A stretch of 64,000 nucleotides of DNA, from the NCBI GenBank assembly GCA_047967505.1, contig CM106541.1; one strand, 5' to 3'. Below are positions 41,701-51,939 of the stretch, in pieces (positions within the stretch are counted from its first letter, which is position 1; each line of letters opens with the position of its first letter). The notes below the pieces were generated by a model. That model did no database searches. It worked only from the letters and a program-made list of their open reading frames with translations, and was not told where the DNA came from. The translations under genes were made by a program, and so were the position numbers. This DNA comes from Dipteris shenzhenensis. Lineage: Eukaryota; Polypodiophyta; Polypodiopsida; Gleicheniales.

Positions 41701-42840
41701 TAGTGCCTTTCACTGAACCTGAGCCATCCTTCTTGAAAGGAAGACGGTGCAATTTGCTAAGAGCACACCCTTCACACACTTCATTATCTAGCAGCTGTAA
41801 TTTTGGCATTCCATGAACCACTTCATTGTTGTACAAGTAGGCCAATGCTCTATAATCAACATGACCAAACCTGGCATGCCGTATATCACTTGGAGAAGCA
41901 AACGAGACAGCCAAAGCATGTTGAACATAGGGCTGAGCATCAAGCTTGTATAGCCATTTATCATATGTACCTGTTGCCACAATTTCATACCCTTTCTTGG
42001 GATCCTTGATCCTGCATTGATCATCTTGAAACTCAACAAGCATGTGTTGATCATGGGCAATAGAAGAAACTGAAATTAATGGCTGTTCTTTTTCTGAAAA
42101 TGACCTCCCTTTTGCTGAAATTTTCCCTTTCCTTGGGTGGCAAGTGCTTTCTCACCTTGACAGGAATCCTAGAACAACAACCTAACTAGCTCATCAAACG
42201 AGAGAGGAACTGCCTTGAGCATAATAGTCAAAGAGGTTACAAATGTGCCATCAGAGAGAGTCAAGCTGTTGAGAGTTATAGAGACTAATTTATTGTCTAT
42301 TATCTCATAAACACTTGCTAGCTGATCTTTGAGATCAAGGATCTTTGTAATGTGCTCTGTGATTGTCTGACCTTCTTGCATCTTCTACTCCTTGAGCATA
42401 TTGGTCAATGCGATGACCCTTGCCTCATTCTTGACATGATACATGTTTGCCAACTTTTCCCACACATCCTTTGCATCTATGCACGACTTAATGGTTGTCA
42501 TAATGTGCCTCTTCACTGATGAGGCAATCAAGAACAAAGCCTGGGCATTTCTATGATCAAACTGCTTCTGCTCCTCCAAAAGTGCCAGAGAAGGAGCAGC
42601 AATAGAAGTGGCGGCGGCAGGAGGAGTAGTAGAAGTGGTGGGAGGAGTAGCAAAAGTGGTGGTAGAGGATGAGCTAGTACTAGATGCAACAGGCATAGTC
42701 TCATCACCACTCACAATATCCCATAAGTTCTTGCCAACCAAAATGTTATTGAGCATGAATGACCACAAGGCATAGTTGGATCCTTCCAACTTATCACCCT
42801 CGGTCATCATAATACCGAAGCTCTCATTCTGAGACATCCT
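41700..42840 (-). pseudogene. copia-1 gag fused to pre-integrase zinc region
   Basis: Minus strand: EGDKLEGSNYALWSFMLNNI, LVGKNLWDIVSGDE, a T/P/A-rich spacer, FLIASSVKRHIMTTIKSC, KDVWEKLANMYHVKNEAR (UBN2 gag). After stops at about 42385 and 42170 it reaches KWLYKLDAQ and the HHCC pre-integrase region (RHARFGHVDYRALAYL, VCEGCALSKLHR). The zinc knuckle and protease DSG motif are missing, so an internal deletion near 42090-42160 is likely. Confidence 0.85.
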
Positions 42841-43570
42841 GATGACTGCAAAAATAACACTGACAAAAAATGTACCTGCAAAGAAGAATACAACTGAACG
42901 GGAAGTGCCTCTGACTACTTGGTGCAATCACTGCACGTATGGCATCAACCACCACTGCAAAGTGAAATGACTACCCTGCAATCAACCAACTAAATGCACC
43001 TGCAAAGAAGAATGCAACTGAACCGAAAGTGCCTCTGACTGCTCGGTGCAATCACTGCACATACGGCATCAACCACTGCAAAGTGGAAGCGACTGCTCTG
43101 CAATCAACCAACAGAATGCACCTCAAGTGCATTTGTGTGCCTATGGGCTCACAAAAAATCTCCCAAATGCACCTGTACGCTAGAAGCCAAAAAACTTGCA
43201 CGGGGGCTGGAGCAACACACGAACAGACTGGAACAAAGTGCACCGGCTGGAGCGTGCTGCAACTGTATGGACTACACAGTACGGACATGCTGGTACAGAT
43301 GGGCAAAACTGGTAGGGCAACAGTATGGATTTCTGTACGGAATGTACGGACAAGCTGGCTGCTGCGGTAATGGGCTGTATGGACATGCTGTACAGATTTT
43401 CGTACAGCCATGTATGGAGATGTTGTACGGCAAAAAATATGCTGCTGCTACAGAGTGCTTGACAAACATTGTGGGCTGGAGCTGAGCGTCAACACCAGAA
43501 AGGAGCGGGAAGCAAGACAACACATTGACGCCGGAGAACTTGCTTGGTGACGGGAAGCAAGGCAAGAACT
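42841..43570 (-). promoter_or_regulatory. copia-1 leader rich in GTAC words
   Basis: Between LTR and gag. About eight GTAC sites at 43174-43424 (CTGTACGC, CAGTACGG, CTGTACGGAATGTACGG, CTGTACAG, CGTACAGCC, TTGTACGG), plus TGTATGGAC near-misses. Upstream toward gag there are repeated CTGCAAAG/CACTGCA words. The primer binding site expected next to the LTR is not visible, so the joint at about 43570 is rearranged. Confidence 0.7.
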
Positions 43571-43573
43571 GGG

Positions 43574-43736
43574 TGCTAGTGAGTGAGCAAGAACTGGTCA
43601 CACAAAAACTCCAATAGAATGCTCAATGAAAATGAAGTACAAGTACTTGGTATATATAGTACCCAAGTACTACACACCATAATAAACTAAGTCCTAGTCT
43701 ATCCTACACCACTGTGTCATTGTATGTGTCTACACA
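43574..43736 (-). repeat. 5' LTR of copia-1 (partial)
   Basis: Shares about 160 bases with the 3' LTR, from the TGTAGACACATAC block to GAGCAAG. Both outer parts are missing. Confidence 0.75.
43642..43671 (-). promoter_or_regulatory. LTR TATA box inside a 9-10 bp inverted repeat
   Basis: AGTACTTGG - TATATATAGTA - CCCAAGTACT: the arms are complementary and enclose the TATA box. The same arrangement is at 22311-22340 and 24759-24788 and in worn form at 38342-38370. Conservation across diverged LTRs suggests function in transcription start or as a palindromic factor site. Confidence 0.7.
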
Positions 43737-43738
43737 AA

Positions 43739-44515
43739 TCTTTATGTCACTCGACTAGCTTTGTGCACCCATATATAGAGCCTTCCTGTAAGCCCATATT
43801 TTCTATTAGTCCCCCAACCTTGGACATGAAACTCATGAGCAAGTTTTGCAACCTCATGGAGTTTCATTGGTTCAACTTGGGAGGTGGTATCCAGCACGAC
43901 TTTGTGGTGGATCTGGTATTCGAGATGTGCACATGTTTTAGGCCGTCAGCCATCAACTGTGACTAATATATTGGCTTCTATTTGGGTGGACCTTATTTTT
44001 ACCATCAAGACTTAGTAGGAGAGATGTACTGGGCTCTCTGCCAGCAGTGCGAGAGAGATTGATCTCATTCATAAGGAACTCATATTGTTCCCTTTTTTTT
44101 AAATTGATGCTACTTGGAATGTCGTTTGGCACTATAGACTGCCCCCTTGGCTCTTCTATCATATTTAGAGGTCAGGAAAAGAGTCCTTGATCTCCCACCT
44201 TTTGTATAATTGTTTTGAATGGAAGAAATTACCACATTTTGTAATGTTCTTTTCTATGGAAAGAAAATAAATTTATTTGATCTCATTGACTAGCTATGAC
44301 TTTTCTTACAGTTGATCTCATTTATTATATTGTGAGCAAGAAATAAAGCAAAAATCTTGACCCTCATTGGTCATATGTCACCACTTGGCTACAGATTATT
44401 GATGTGTGGAGATACGATTTTAAGTATTGCCAGATTTTCCCCCCCCATTTTCTGATTTGAGTTTGTTATTGGAACTTTGTTCGTGCTTTGTAACACAAAA
44501 TTGGTGTACAAGGAC
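43739..44515. other. Presumed intron, no gene recognised
   Basis: Follows the splice donor of the exon at 44764-44516. No recognisable transposon domain. A 69-codon minus-strand frame at 44162-43953 has no motif. Confidence 0.45.
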
Positions 44516-44764
44516 CTGTCCAAATTTGAGCATTTGAACATCAATGACACGTTGTTCCAGCTCCGCAATCTTACTATCTCTGGACTTGCGCTCTCTGACC
44601 AGAGAGGTATGCTGTTTTCTAAGCTCTTTTTGAAGCTTTCTAAGGGCTGAAGTCTCTGATCCATGCTCTTTGATGGTTTCTTTCAACCCATTGATTACAG
44701 TGTTGCTAAAAATCAGAGCTCCAGAAAGATCATCTGGCAGTTTTCCTTCCACGAGGTATTCAAT
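44516..44764 (-). CDS. CFAP44: CFAP44-like exon (upstream of the 30.4-kb exon)
   Basis: Minus-strand exon of 249 bases, 83 codons, phase 0 at both ends. The acceptor is GCTTTCATTTCCAG ending at 44765 and the donor is GACAG followed by GTCCTT at 44515. The protein starts IEYLVEGKLPDDLSGALIFS, continues QKELRKQHTSLVRERKSRD and ends IDVQMLKFGQ. The order IEY..G.LP.DLS..L.F.N, then RQH..L.RERK, then LKFG is the pattern I recall for the C-terminal coiled coil of CFAP44. There are no stops, and codon use is unlike the neighbouring transposons. The intron to the next exon (44515-30499) is 14,017 bases and consists mostly of retroelements. Confidence 0.83.
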
Positions 44765-45099
44765 CTGGAAATGAAAGCAAGTATGTGCTCAGTATAGCCA
44801 GTGGCAAAAAAACTTTTGGAAGTATAATCCTTCAAAAATTGGGAAAATATTTTTCTTATATCATGACAAAATTTTTTTGCTTGTACCATTGTCTACAACA
44901 GCATTTATCACTGTGTGCTCTTCAATTCATATGCATGCAGATCAGCCCATACAACCATTCATATTGTGTATATCAGAGTGCATGTGCACATGCACACATA
45001 TATGTTTGCAATAATGCACATAGGCATGCTGTAGACGCACACGTGTGCACTCACATGCATGCATACAGTAGGCATGCATAAATGTATGGGCAGGTGCGG
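44765..45099. other. Presumed intron upstream of CFAP44-like exon
   Basis: AT-rich with CACACATA-type simple sequence. No exon seen. Confidence 0.45.
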
Positions 45100-45100
45100 A

Positions 45101-45147
<47 letters not shown>

Positions 45148-45161
45148 CACACACACACACC
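45100..45161. repeat. (CT)n (CTAT)n (AC)n microsatellite
   Basis: CT repeated about 18 times, CTATCTATCT, then ACACACACACACAC, ending at the T-run of a minus-strand retro-insertion. Confidence 0.95.
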
Positions 45162-45303
45162 TTTTTTTGGGGGGTGGTGAAATTCAGATCATTATATAAG
45201 AAAATTTTGTCTCCAATAAGGAGAGAGCAATTACATCTTTAGAAAACTTGCATATATGCCAGGTACTAAGAGTAATCTAACTGGCCCGCAAGCAAACGGT
45301 CAA
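45162..45303 (-). mobile_element. Short LINE-like 3' tail inserted in (GT)n
   Basis: About 130 bases on the minus strand, from ACCGTTTGCTTGCGGG to TTTCACCACCCCCC and A7. They are preceded by TGTGTGTGTTG and followed by GGTGTGTGTGTG. It is non-coding, a heavily 5'-truncated insertion with GT on both sides. Confidence 0.65.
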
Positions 45304-45335
45304 CACACACACATAGAGTGCGCGTGCGCACACAC

Positions 45336-46257
45336 TTTTTTTCGTCAAAGAGAGGTTTCATTCAATCTCCATTACAAAACCAATTATGCAAATGCTATAT
45401 AACTTCATAAAAATTTTCCAGCCTTATTTGCTTGTACCTGAAGATTCTTCCACTCAATTTAGACCTACATACAAAACCTATCTCAACCAGTGCCCACTAG
45501 CGCACCCATACAAAAAATAAATCAAAACCCTATCTAGCTGCATGAAAACCAAATAACCACAAGAACCTGCCAAAAGTAACAATAGGAAATCTCGCTCGAA
45601 GCCTCTATCGAATGAGAGCGAGGAAATCACAAGTGTGTGGACAGTGCCAAAAGATGTGAAGCACAGATTCAGCAAAATTTAGACATCTGTGGCAAACAGC
45701 CGGAGCAATATGTCTATGCGCGAGTAGCTGCCCAGATGAAAAAATGCCAAGTAGGACTCGCCAAAGGAAAAGCTGTTGCCGAAGAGGGACTTTATAATGC
45801 CAAAGGAGACGCAGCTGCTTTCTCCACCACTTTAGTGGGCGATCCATAACATAATTTGCTCTGTCAGAAATCCAAGGCGGAAGTAACAACACTTTATATA
45901 GAGAAAGCACTGTGATATGTGAGAGCTTCAAAGGACGGGCTGAAGAGGAAGAAGAATGTAGAGTCCAATCCTCAAGCCTATCCTGAAGTTCCAAACGAGG
46001 TACCAACAAGAAAGGTTGAAGCATTTCGGAAATTTTATGCCATAAAGGACGATAATGAGCTCCCAAACCATATTTGCTAGTAGCCGTAGAAAAAGATAAA
46101 AGAGTGCCATCATCCTAAAGTACATCCGCCACAGAAGAAATGCCTTTGAAAGATATAAAATAAGAACGCCTGGGTTCTTGTATAGCCAAAGGAGGGTGGA
46201 ATACTTTGGACCAATAAATATTCTCAGCCCTCAAGGATAGTTACTTCGAAAGTGGAG
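45336..46257 (-). pseudogene. Second LINE-A ORF2 end fused after the full-length copy, foreign 3' tail
   Basis: Minus strand repeats the LINE-A region LGAHYRPLWHKISEMLQPF to HIFWHCPHTCDFLALI seen just upstream at 47000-46500. It then leaves LINE-A at about 45490 for a different 3' end (GGAGATTGAATGAAACC..GACG, A7 at 45336-45342) followed by GTGTGTGCGCACGCG. The joint with the upstream copy is at AAGTAACT at about 46250. It is either a LINE-to-LINE chimera or an unequal exchange. Confidence 0.75.
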
Positions 46258-46269
46258 TAACTACTACTC

Positions 46270-49200
46270 AACTGAAAATCTCAGTATAAGCTGTATATAC
46301 ATCCTGATCAATCAAACGAGTCTGAATGCAATCATAGAATGATTGCTGCAGAGATCGTTTGAAAAAAACAAAAGATGAAAATAGGGGATTACCAAAAACT
46401 CTGTGGTTTCTATCCATCCATAAAGTCCACAGTGCCCAGTAGCATACCCATACAAAAAATAAGTCAAAACCCTATCTAGCTGGATGAAAACCAAACAACC
46501 AGAAAAACTTGCCAAAAGTAACAGTAGGAAATCTCGCTCGAAGCCTCTGTTGGATGAGAGCGATGAAATCACAAGTGTGTGGACAGTGCCAGAAGATGTG
46601 AAGCACAGATTCAGCATAGTGTAGGCATCTGTGGCAAATAGCCGGAGCAATATGTCTATGTGCGAGTAACTGGCCAGATGGAAAAATGCCAAGTAGGACT
46701 CGCCAAAGGAAAAGCTGTTGCAGAAGAGGGACTTTATAATGCCAAAGGAGACGCAGTCACTTTCTCCACCACTTTAGTGGGCGATCAATATGCCAAACAG
46801 TATTTGCTCTGTCAGAAATCCAAGGCGGAAATAATAACACTTTATACAGAGATGACACTGTGATATGTGAGAGCTTCAAAGGACGGGCTGAAGAGGAAGA
46901 AGAATGTAAAATCCAATCCTCAAGCCTATTCTGAAGTTACAAACGAGGTACCGGCAAGAACGGTTGAAATTTTGCTGAAATCCTATGCCATAAAGGACGA
47001 TAATGAGCTCCCAAACCGTAGTTGCTAGCAGCCATAGAAAAGGATAAAAGAGTGCCATCATCTTGAAGTACATCCGCCACAAAAGAAATGCCTTTGAAAG
47101 AGAGAAAATAAGAACGTATGGGTTCTTGTATGGCCAAAGAAGGGTGGAATACTTTAGACCAATAAATATTCTCAGCCCTCAAAGAATTTCCCAACAAAGA
47201 ATCCCAGCCATTCCATTCCAAGTGGGACAAAATATGTTTCCAATCAAGAAGCAGACGAGAGACTAAAGGGCAGCCTCTGATCTTGCCTTGGATAGAGCCA
47301 AATAGGAAATCCCACTAGGTAGGCTGCCAATGCCCAAAAGCAGAAGTATCAATATGTAATAAAAGAGAGCGGATCATGAAAGCCCAAGGCTGATCTCCTT
47401 GCATAAACTGCAACATCATTTTCCCTCTATGAGCAAGTAGATGCATTTGAATGAGAATGTTCAGACCCCCGTGCATCTTTGGAGAACAGAGACTATGCAT
47501 AGAGAGTAATCTGAGACTTTTCTTGCCATTTTTTTAATACCAAAAAATTTCCATGATAGCAGACATAAAGGAAAACAGATCTGCCTTGGTGAACATGATG
47601 AGAGGCAAATAAAATTGTATGTATGCTATCAAAACGGATTGTGTTATTCGCAAATGAACATGTAATGGCCAAGTTGCAAGCTTCCAATATTCAAGTTTTG
47701 CCCTCAACTTTGTGAGCACCCAATCAGTTTGTTGAGAACGGGTGAGTCCCCAACCTAGAGGATAGCCAAGATGTCGAATCAATTGAGAAGTGGGAACAAT
47801 TTCCCCATGCCACAAAAGACCATGCCATTCATGAGCATGCAACGGCAACAATTTTGATTTCTGAAAATTGACCCGAAGACCAGCAACCAATCCATATGTA
47901 GAAAGAGCCTGCATAATCATGGACAGATCACTCTGAGTATTTTTTGGGGTAAAGAAAGAATCATCAGCATATGCTTGAGCGATCATGCTACGGCTGCTAG
48001 GAATCTCCAAGCCGTGCAACTGGTCAGTGTCCAAAAGCTGGTCCAGATATTGAAGCATTGGATGAGTGGCTATGGCAAAAAGTAAAGCACTTAGGGGACA
48101 TCCTTGCCTAACAAAACAACCAAGAGTCCAGGTTGTAGAAATATCCCCTGAAAGTATGCAGGCAGCGTTACTATCTTAATATAATCAAGTGATAATTTGC
48201 TGCATTTTTGTGCCAAATCCCAATGCCTGCATAGTCGATGAAATAAAATCCCACTTAACAGTATCAAAGGCTTTGGCAATATCAACTTGCAATAGCAAAA
48301 CATCCTGCTACGTGTATTTGGCATATTCAATTCCAACATAGGCATTAGCAATGTTATCTGTGATATGCCTACGCGGAACAAAACCATATTGCGCAGGATG
48401 CAACCCATCATGTAAAAACCCCTTTAGCCGATCGACAATCATTTTGGTAGTAACTTTGTAAATGACTGGCATAAGGGTGATAGGTCTCCAGTCAGCAACC
48501 AAAGATTCACAAATTTGCTTTTTTGGAAGGAGTTTAACAAGACCTCTCTTCCATGTGTTTGGCATTTTCTGATTTTGCCAAGCAGCATTCACCATATGCA
48601 GCAATGTATGCTTCAAAAGAGGCCAATATTCTAGAAAAAACTCAACTGTAAGACCATCCCATCCTGGAGATTTCCATCTACCATAGGATTTGATTGCATC
48701 TGACAATTCCCTCTCAGTAAAAGGTTCCTCCAATTCCAAAGCTTGAGTAGTGGAAATAATAGGAGAGACATGCTGTAACAGTAAATTTCGTGCAGACAGA
48801 ACCTGCTGCGAGGGAGGAACTGGAGAACCAAACTACTGAGAGAAATGATGCACACAAACAGAAGCAAGCTGTGACCGTGAGGTAGTCCATGAACCATCAG
48901 GCAGAAGCACTCTGCAAATTTCTGTTTTTAATCTCCTCTGATGCAAGCTTTTGAAAAATTGTTTGGAAGAAGAACCTTTATCTATAAAGGCTCTTTGTCT
49001 TGCTCTAGTCTCCCATTTAGCCAGTTTCCTGTGATCATTGAGTTGAAGACAATGTCTAGCTTGGCATAGTGTTGTTTGCTCATGCAGGGACAACGAACGA
49101 AGATGGCTGAGTTCGCTGAGGTCTTGACAAGTGAATTTGGCCTGAGCAATAGTTTCCCTCAGAGTCTTCATGTAAGACTTGCCATAACCTCTAATCACAA

Positions 49201-50083
49201 CTTGCATTTTGGAAACAAAAGAATCCCATGCATTATCAATATCAATATGGCTGTGAGAAGACACAGAGTGAGATGCTTCAGTAACCATGGCCTTGAAAGC
49301 AGCATGCTGCAAATAGCTATTGTTCACGATCAGATGTCGCCTTTGTGGTAATCTATCATCTGGCATATCATAAAAAGATAACCTCAACCATAGAGGTGCA
49401 TGATCTGAATGCACAAAGGTATAGTCAATCCACATTTTGCATGTAACATCATCATTTTGTTGCGGAGCTACACTATACCATCGATCCAAACGTGCCTGAT
49501 AAGAAGAAAGGGCATTATGTTGGAAGGTGTATCCGGGTGACAAAGGCTGTAATTCCTTCCAAAGATCAACCAAATCAAGATGCATCAGTAATTGAGACCA
49601 TGCATGCCTTTCAGGGGTTAACATATGAGTATGTCTGGAGGTATTGTCACCCTGTTGTGGAGCATTATTGAAATCCCCACATATAAAGGCATGATATCTC
49701 CATGGATATTGTTGCATGGCATCCCAAATGGCAGTTCTTTCTCGAGAGGATTGAGGTGCATAGACAGAAGCAAATTCAAACACCTCTCCTTGAATGATGC
49801 ATTGAAGAATAAGCCATCTGCCTTTATTGTCATTTAAAGCAATAACTGGCTGAAGCTCATGTTTGATCAGAAAGACTACTCCTGAGAAAGAGTGCTCCCC
49901 AGCATAGAAAATATCATAGCCACAGTAGTGACCTGTCTTTCCTGCATAGACATGTTGGTTGTGTTCTTGTAATGCCACTATGTCAGGCTGAAATCTATTG
50001 ATATACAGCCACACAGATTTCCATTTCCTACTGTCACACATCCCATGGATATTAAGCGTAAAACATTTGATATGAGCAGTCAT
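46270..50083 (-). pseudogene. LINE-A ORF2: AP endonuclease, RT, zf-RVT
   Basis: Starts MTAHIKCFTLNIHGMCDSRK. The endonuclease shows TLNIHG (N), VALQEHNQ (E), ICGDFNNAP (D, N) and TFVHSDHAPLW (SDH). RT shows GRWKSPGWDGLTVEFF, ADWRPITLMPVIYKVTTKMI, LLQVDIAKAFDTV, RQGCPLSALLF and AQAYADDSFF with intact YADD. The C-terminal CCHC region contains CHRC-like residues and HIF/SSGTVH. A single 416-codon frame covers the endonuclease. Beyond it stops occur (about 48836 TAG, 48310 TAG, 48178 TAA, 47540 TAA), most explained by C to T changes. Frame breaks near 47460 and 46690 follow. Few lesions, so it is fairly young. Confidence 0.9.
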
Positions 50084-50292
50084 ATTTACAGATATTTATA
50101 ATAAAATAACAGCTATGTACAACAGCAAACTTCATGATGTCAGCCCTGCATTTCTATCTCAGTGTCAAGGCCTCTTCCCTGAGAAGAAATATCCACCTGA
50201 GGAGTAGACAGCAAAGCAGCAACCTCTTCTTCAGGGAAGAGTGTTCTGCTAGCTGTCACTGCAGCCCATGTGATCCCAATTCCTGTATTGAC

Positions 50293-51375
50293 CTATGGGG
50301 AGTTTCCACTAGAAGACGCACCATTCCAAGTGCGAGGGGGTGGAAGTCTTCGAGCAGAAATAACTTTTCTTGGACTTTGCCATCCATCCATTGAAGGTTT
50401 CGGTCCTTTTGTTGAGGGTTGAATAGCAGGAGGTGAATGTGAAGAAACATTCCCATTTGAAACTACTGCAGCTTTGCCTTTATCCTGAGTTCCAAAAAAC
50501 TGTCTACTACCTTTGTTTTTATTTCCAATGGAGGTAGGAGCATCCTTAGTAGGCATTTGAACAGGCAAAGTAGCAGGAGGCATTTTATGCTGATTCATTG
50601 GACACTGTGAAGCCATGTGTCCAATTTTTTTGCAGTCAAAGCAAGCCCCTGCAAATAATCTCCATTTCAATTTATAAAAGGCACTTCCCATGTCGACATT
50701 GTTCACCGTGACGGAATAAGAGTCTGGTGTGGGGTTATCAGTATCCCAGAGAATGCAAAATTGATTCGAGTTGCCATTAGCCTGTGGTGGGCAGACCACT
50801 TTGCCTAAAGTCGCTACAATTTTAGGCAAGAGTGAAGCCATGCATTGCGGGAAGTCTACAACTTCAACCCAGACCAGACATCGGTGTCGGATCAAAGCCT
50901 GAAAATCCCTTGTGGGAGACCATGGCAATACGTGCATCATTTGCTGCCTAAAAAAGAGGGGCGAATGTTCCAAAAGCATTTGCCTGTGTATCTCATTTAC
51001 CATAATGACCTCAAAAAAACCCCTGGCTGCATAGTGTACCTTGCAAACAAACGAGCCAGCCAGTGTGCGAGTCAACCAGTTGCCTACCTCTGCAGCAGGT
51101 GGCATCCGGCCTGGGAAAAATAAAATGACTGCATTTTTGGCATATTCTCTAACTGGATCCACAATTTCATCCACTTCAACTATGAGGCCAACCGATGGAG
51201 CCGAGTCTTTCCACTCTTTCCTTGTGTCTGCAAATCCTTCATGCATGACATCATAGACCAATTGTGCCTCAACAGAATCATGTACTGGGTCATGCTGACC
51301 CTCAGCCTGCTTTTGCTTCTTGCAATGAACTGAACGATCCTTTTGAAAAGTTTTTTCATAGGAATATTCAGCCAT
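50293..51375 (-). CDS. LINE-A ORF1 (RNA-binding, zinc knuckle), intact
   Basis: 360 codons from ATG at 51375 (MAEYSYEKTFQKDRSVHCKK) to the stop at 50293. The start is supported by the matching starts in the copies at 52880 and 18324. Parts: basic N-terminus, a DUF4283-like domain (AVILFFPGRMPPAAEVGNW, VLPWSPTRDFQALIRHR, VWVEVVDFPQCM), CCHC knuckle CFDCKKIGHMASQC around residues 240-253, and a Lys/Pro/Ser-rich tail (PRKVISARRLPPPRTW). Plant L1 ORF1 proteins of this type bind the element RNA in the RNP. The frame is fully open. ORF2 follows after 209 bases. Confidence 0.92.
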   Translation of the reverse strand: MAEYSYEKTFQKDRSVHCKKQKQAEGQHDPVHDSVEAQLVYDVMHEGFADTRKEWKDSAPSVGLIVEVDEIVDPVREYAKNAVILFFPGRMPPAAEVGNWLTRTLAGSFVCKVHYAARGFFEVIMVNEIHRQMLLEHSPLFFRQQMMHVLPWSPTRDFQALIRHRCLVWVEVVDFPQCMASLLPKIVATLGKVVCPPQANGNSNQFCILWDTDNPTPDSYSVTVNNVDMGSAFYKLKWRLFAGACFDCKKIGHMASQCPMNQHKMPPATLPVQMPTKDAPTSIGNKNKGSRQFFGTQDKGKAAVVSNGNVSSHSPPAIQPSTKGPKPSMDGWQSPRKVISARRLPPPRTWNGASSSGNSP

Positions 51376-51924
51376 AGATTTGAAAGAAAGTAGAACCCAG
51401 AAAGGAGGTACCTGTAAAGTGATAGTAGAGAAAAAAACAGTCCCAAAAAAAGCCCACAAAAAACCCCACAGAGAAGAGAAAAAGAGTGTATTTGTAAGGA
51501 GAAAAAGGGGAAAGAGAGATGTAGAGGTCGAGAGAAGATAAAAAACAGTTTTATAGAGGAAACGGAGAGAAAAAACTAGTAAAATTTCCCAGATGAACTA
51601 TATTTCAGAGAAAGAGGGAAGATTTTGGCAATGGAAAAGGTGCACCAGACCCAGAGACCCAAGAGGAGAGAAACGGGAGCAAAGAGCCTTCAAAATTAGT
51701 GTATAGATGTAGTCCGCAAGCAAATCCCTGTATAAAATCGATCCAGGAGCCGGAGATGAACTGGCAGCAGCAACTTGTAGCGGCGAAACAGTCCGTACAG
51801 GCCGTACACCTGTACGGAATCTGTATGGGGCTGTGGCAGGCTGTACGATAGATAGTAATCACTGTATTTTGAGCTCTGATACAACGCAACAAGAAGCTGA
51901 GGCTCACGGGCACACCTCACCATA
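51376..51924 (-). promoter_or_regulatory. LINE-A leader with GTAC cluster
   Basis: Upstream of ORF1 on the minus strand. Four GTAC words lie within about 50 bases at 51795-51846 (CCGTACAGGCCGTACACCTGTACGG, described by position, and CTGTACGA). It starts after GT repeat with TATATGGTGAGGTGTGCC, similar to the GT/GAG-rich starts of the copies at 8559 and 17794. Confidence 0.7.
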
Positions 51925-51939
51925 TACACACACACACAC

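Larger units (their letters stand above)
38240..43738 (-). mobile_element. Ty1/copia element copia-1
   Basis: Minus-strand element with 5' LTR part (43736-43574), leader, gag, integrase, RT, RNase H, polypurine tract (38587-38579) and 3' LTR (38578-about 38240). The gag zinc knuckle and protease are deleted: gag passes into the pre-integrase region near 42090. It is interrupted by a LINE-B tail (40249-40487) and by a plus-strand LTR piece (39365-39688). It lies inside the presumed CFAP44 intron, in sense orientation. Confidence 0.88.
46258..51924 (-). mobile_element. Most complete LINE-A copy
   Basis: Minus-strand L1-type element: leader 51924-51376, ORF1 51375-50293, 209-base spacer, ORF2 50083-46270, start of 3' UTR. 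It begins right after the poly-A and GT repeat of the LINE at 51940-52530. Its own tail is replaced by the fused fragment at 46257. It is the reference copy for judging the deletions in the others. Confidence 0.92.

Noticed and set aside
43029-43601. Several overlapping frames of about 70-119 codons
   Set aside because: They lie in the copia-1 leader rich in GTAC and TGCA words; both strands are open in several frames, so composition explains them.
45100-45161. (CT)n run as a CRISPR-like or satellite array
   Set aside because: Simple dinucleotide repeat with no spacers.
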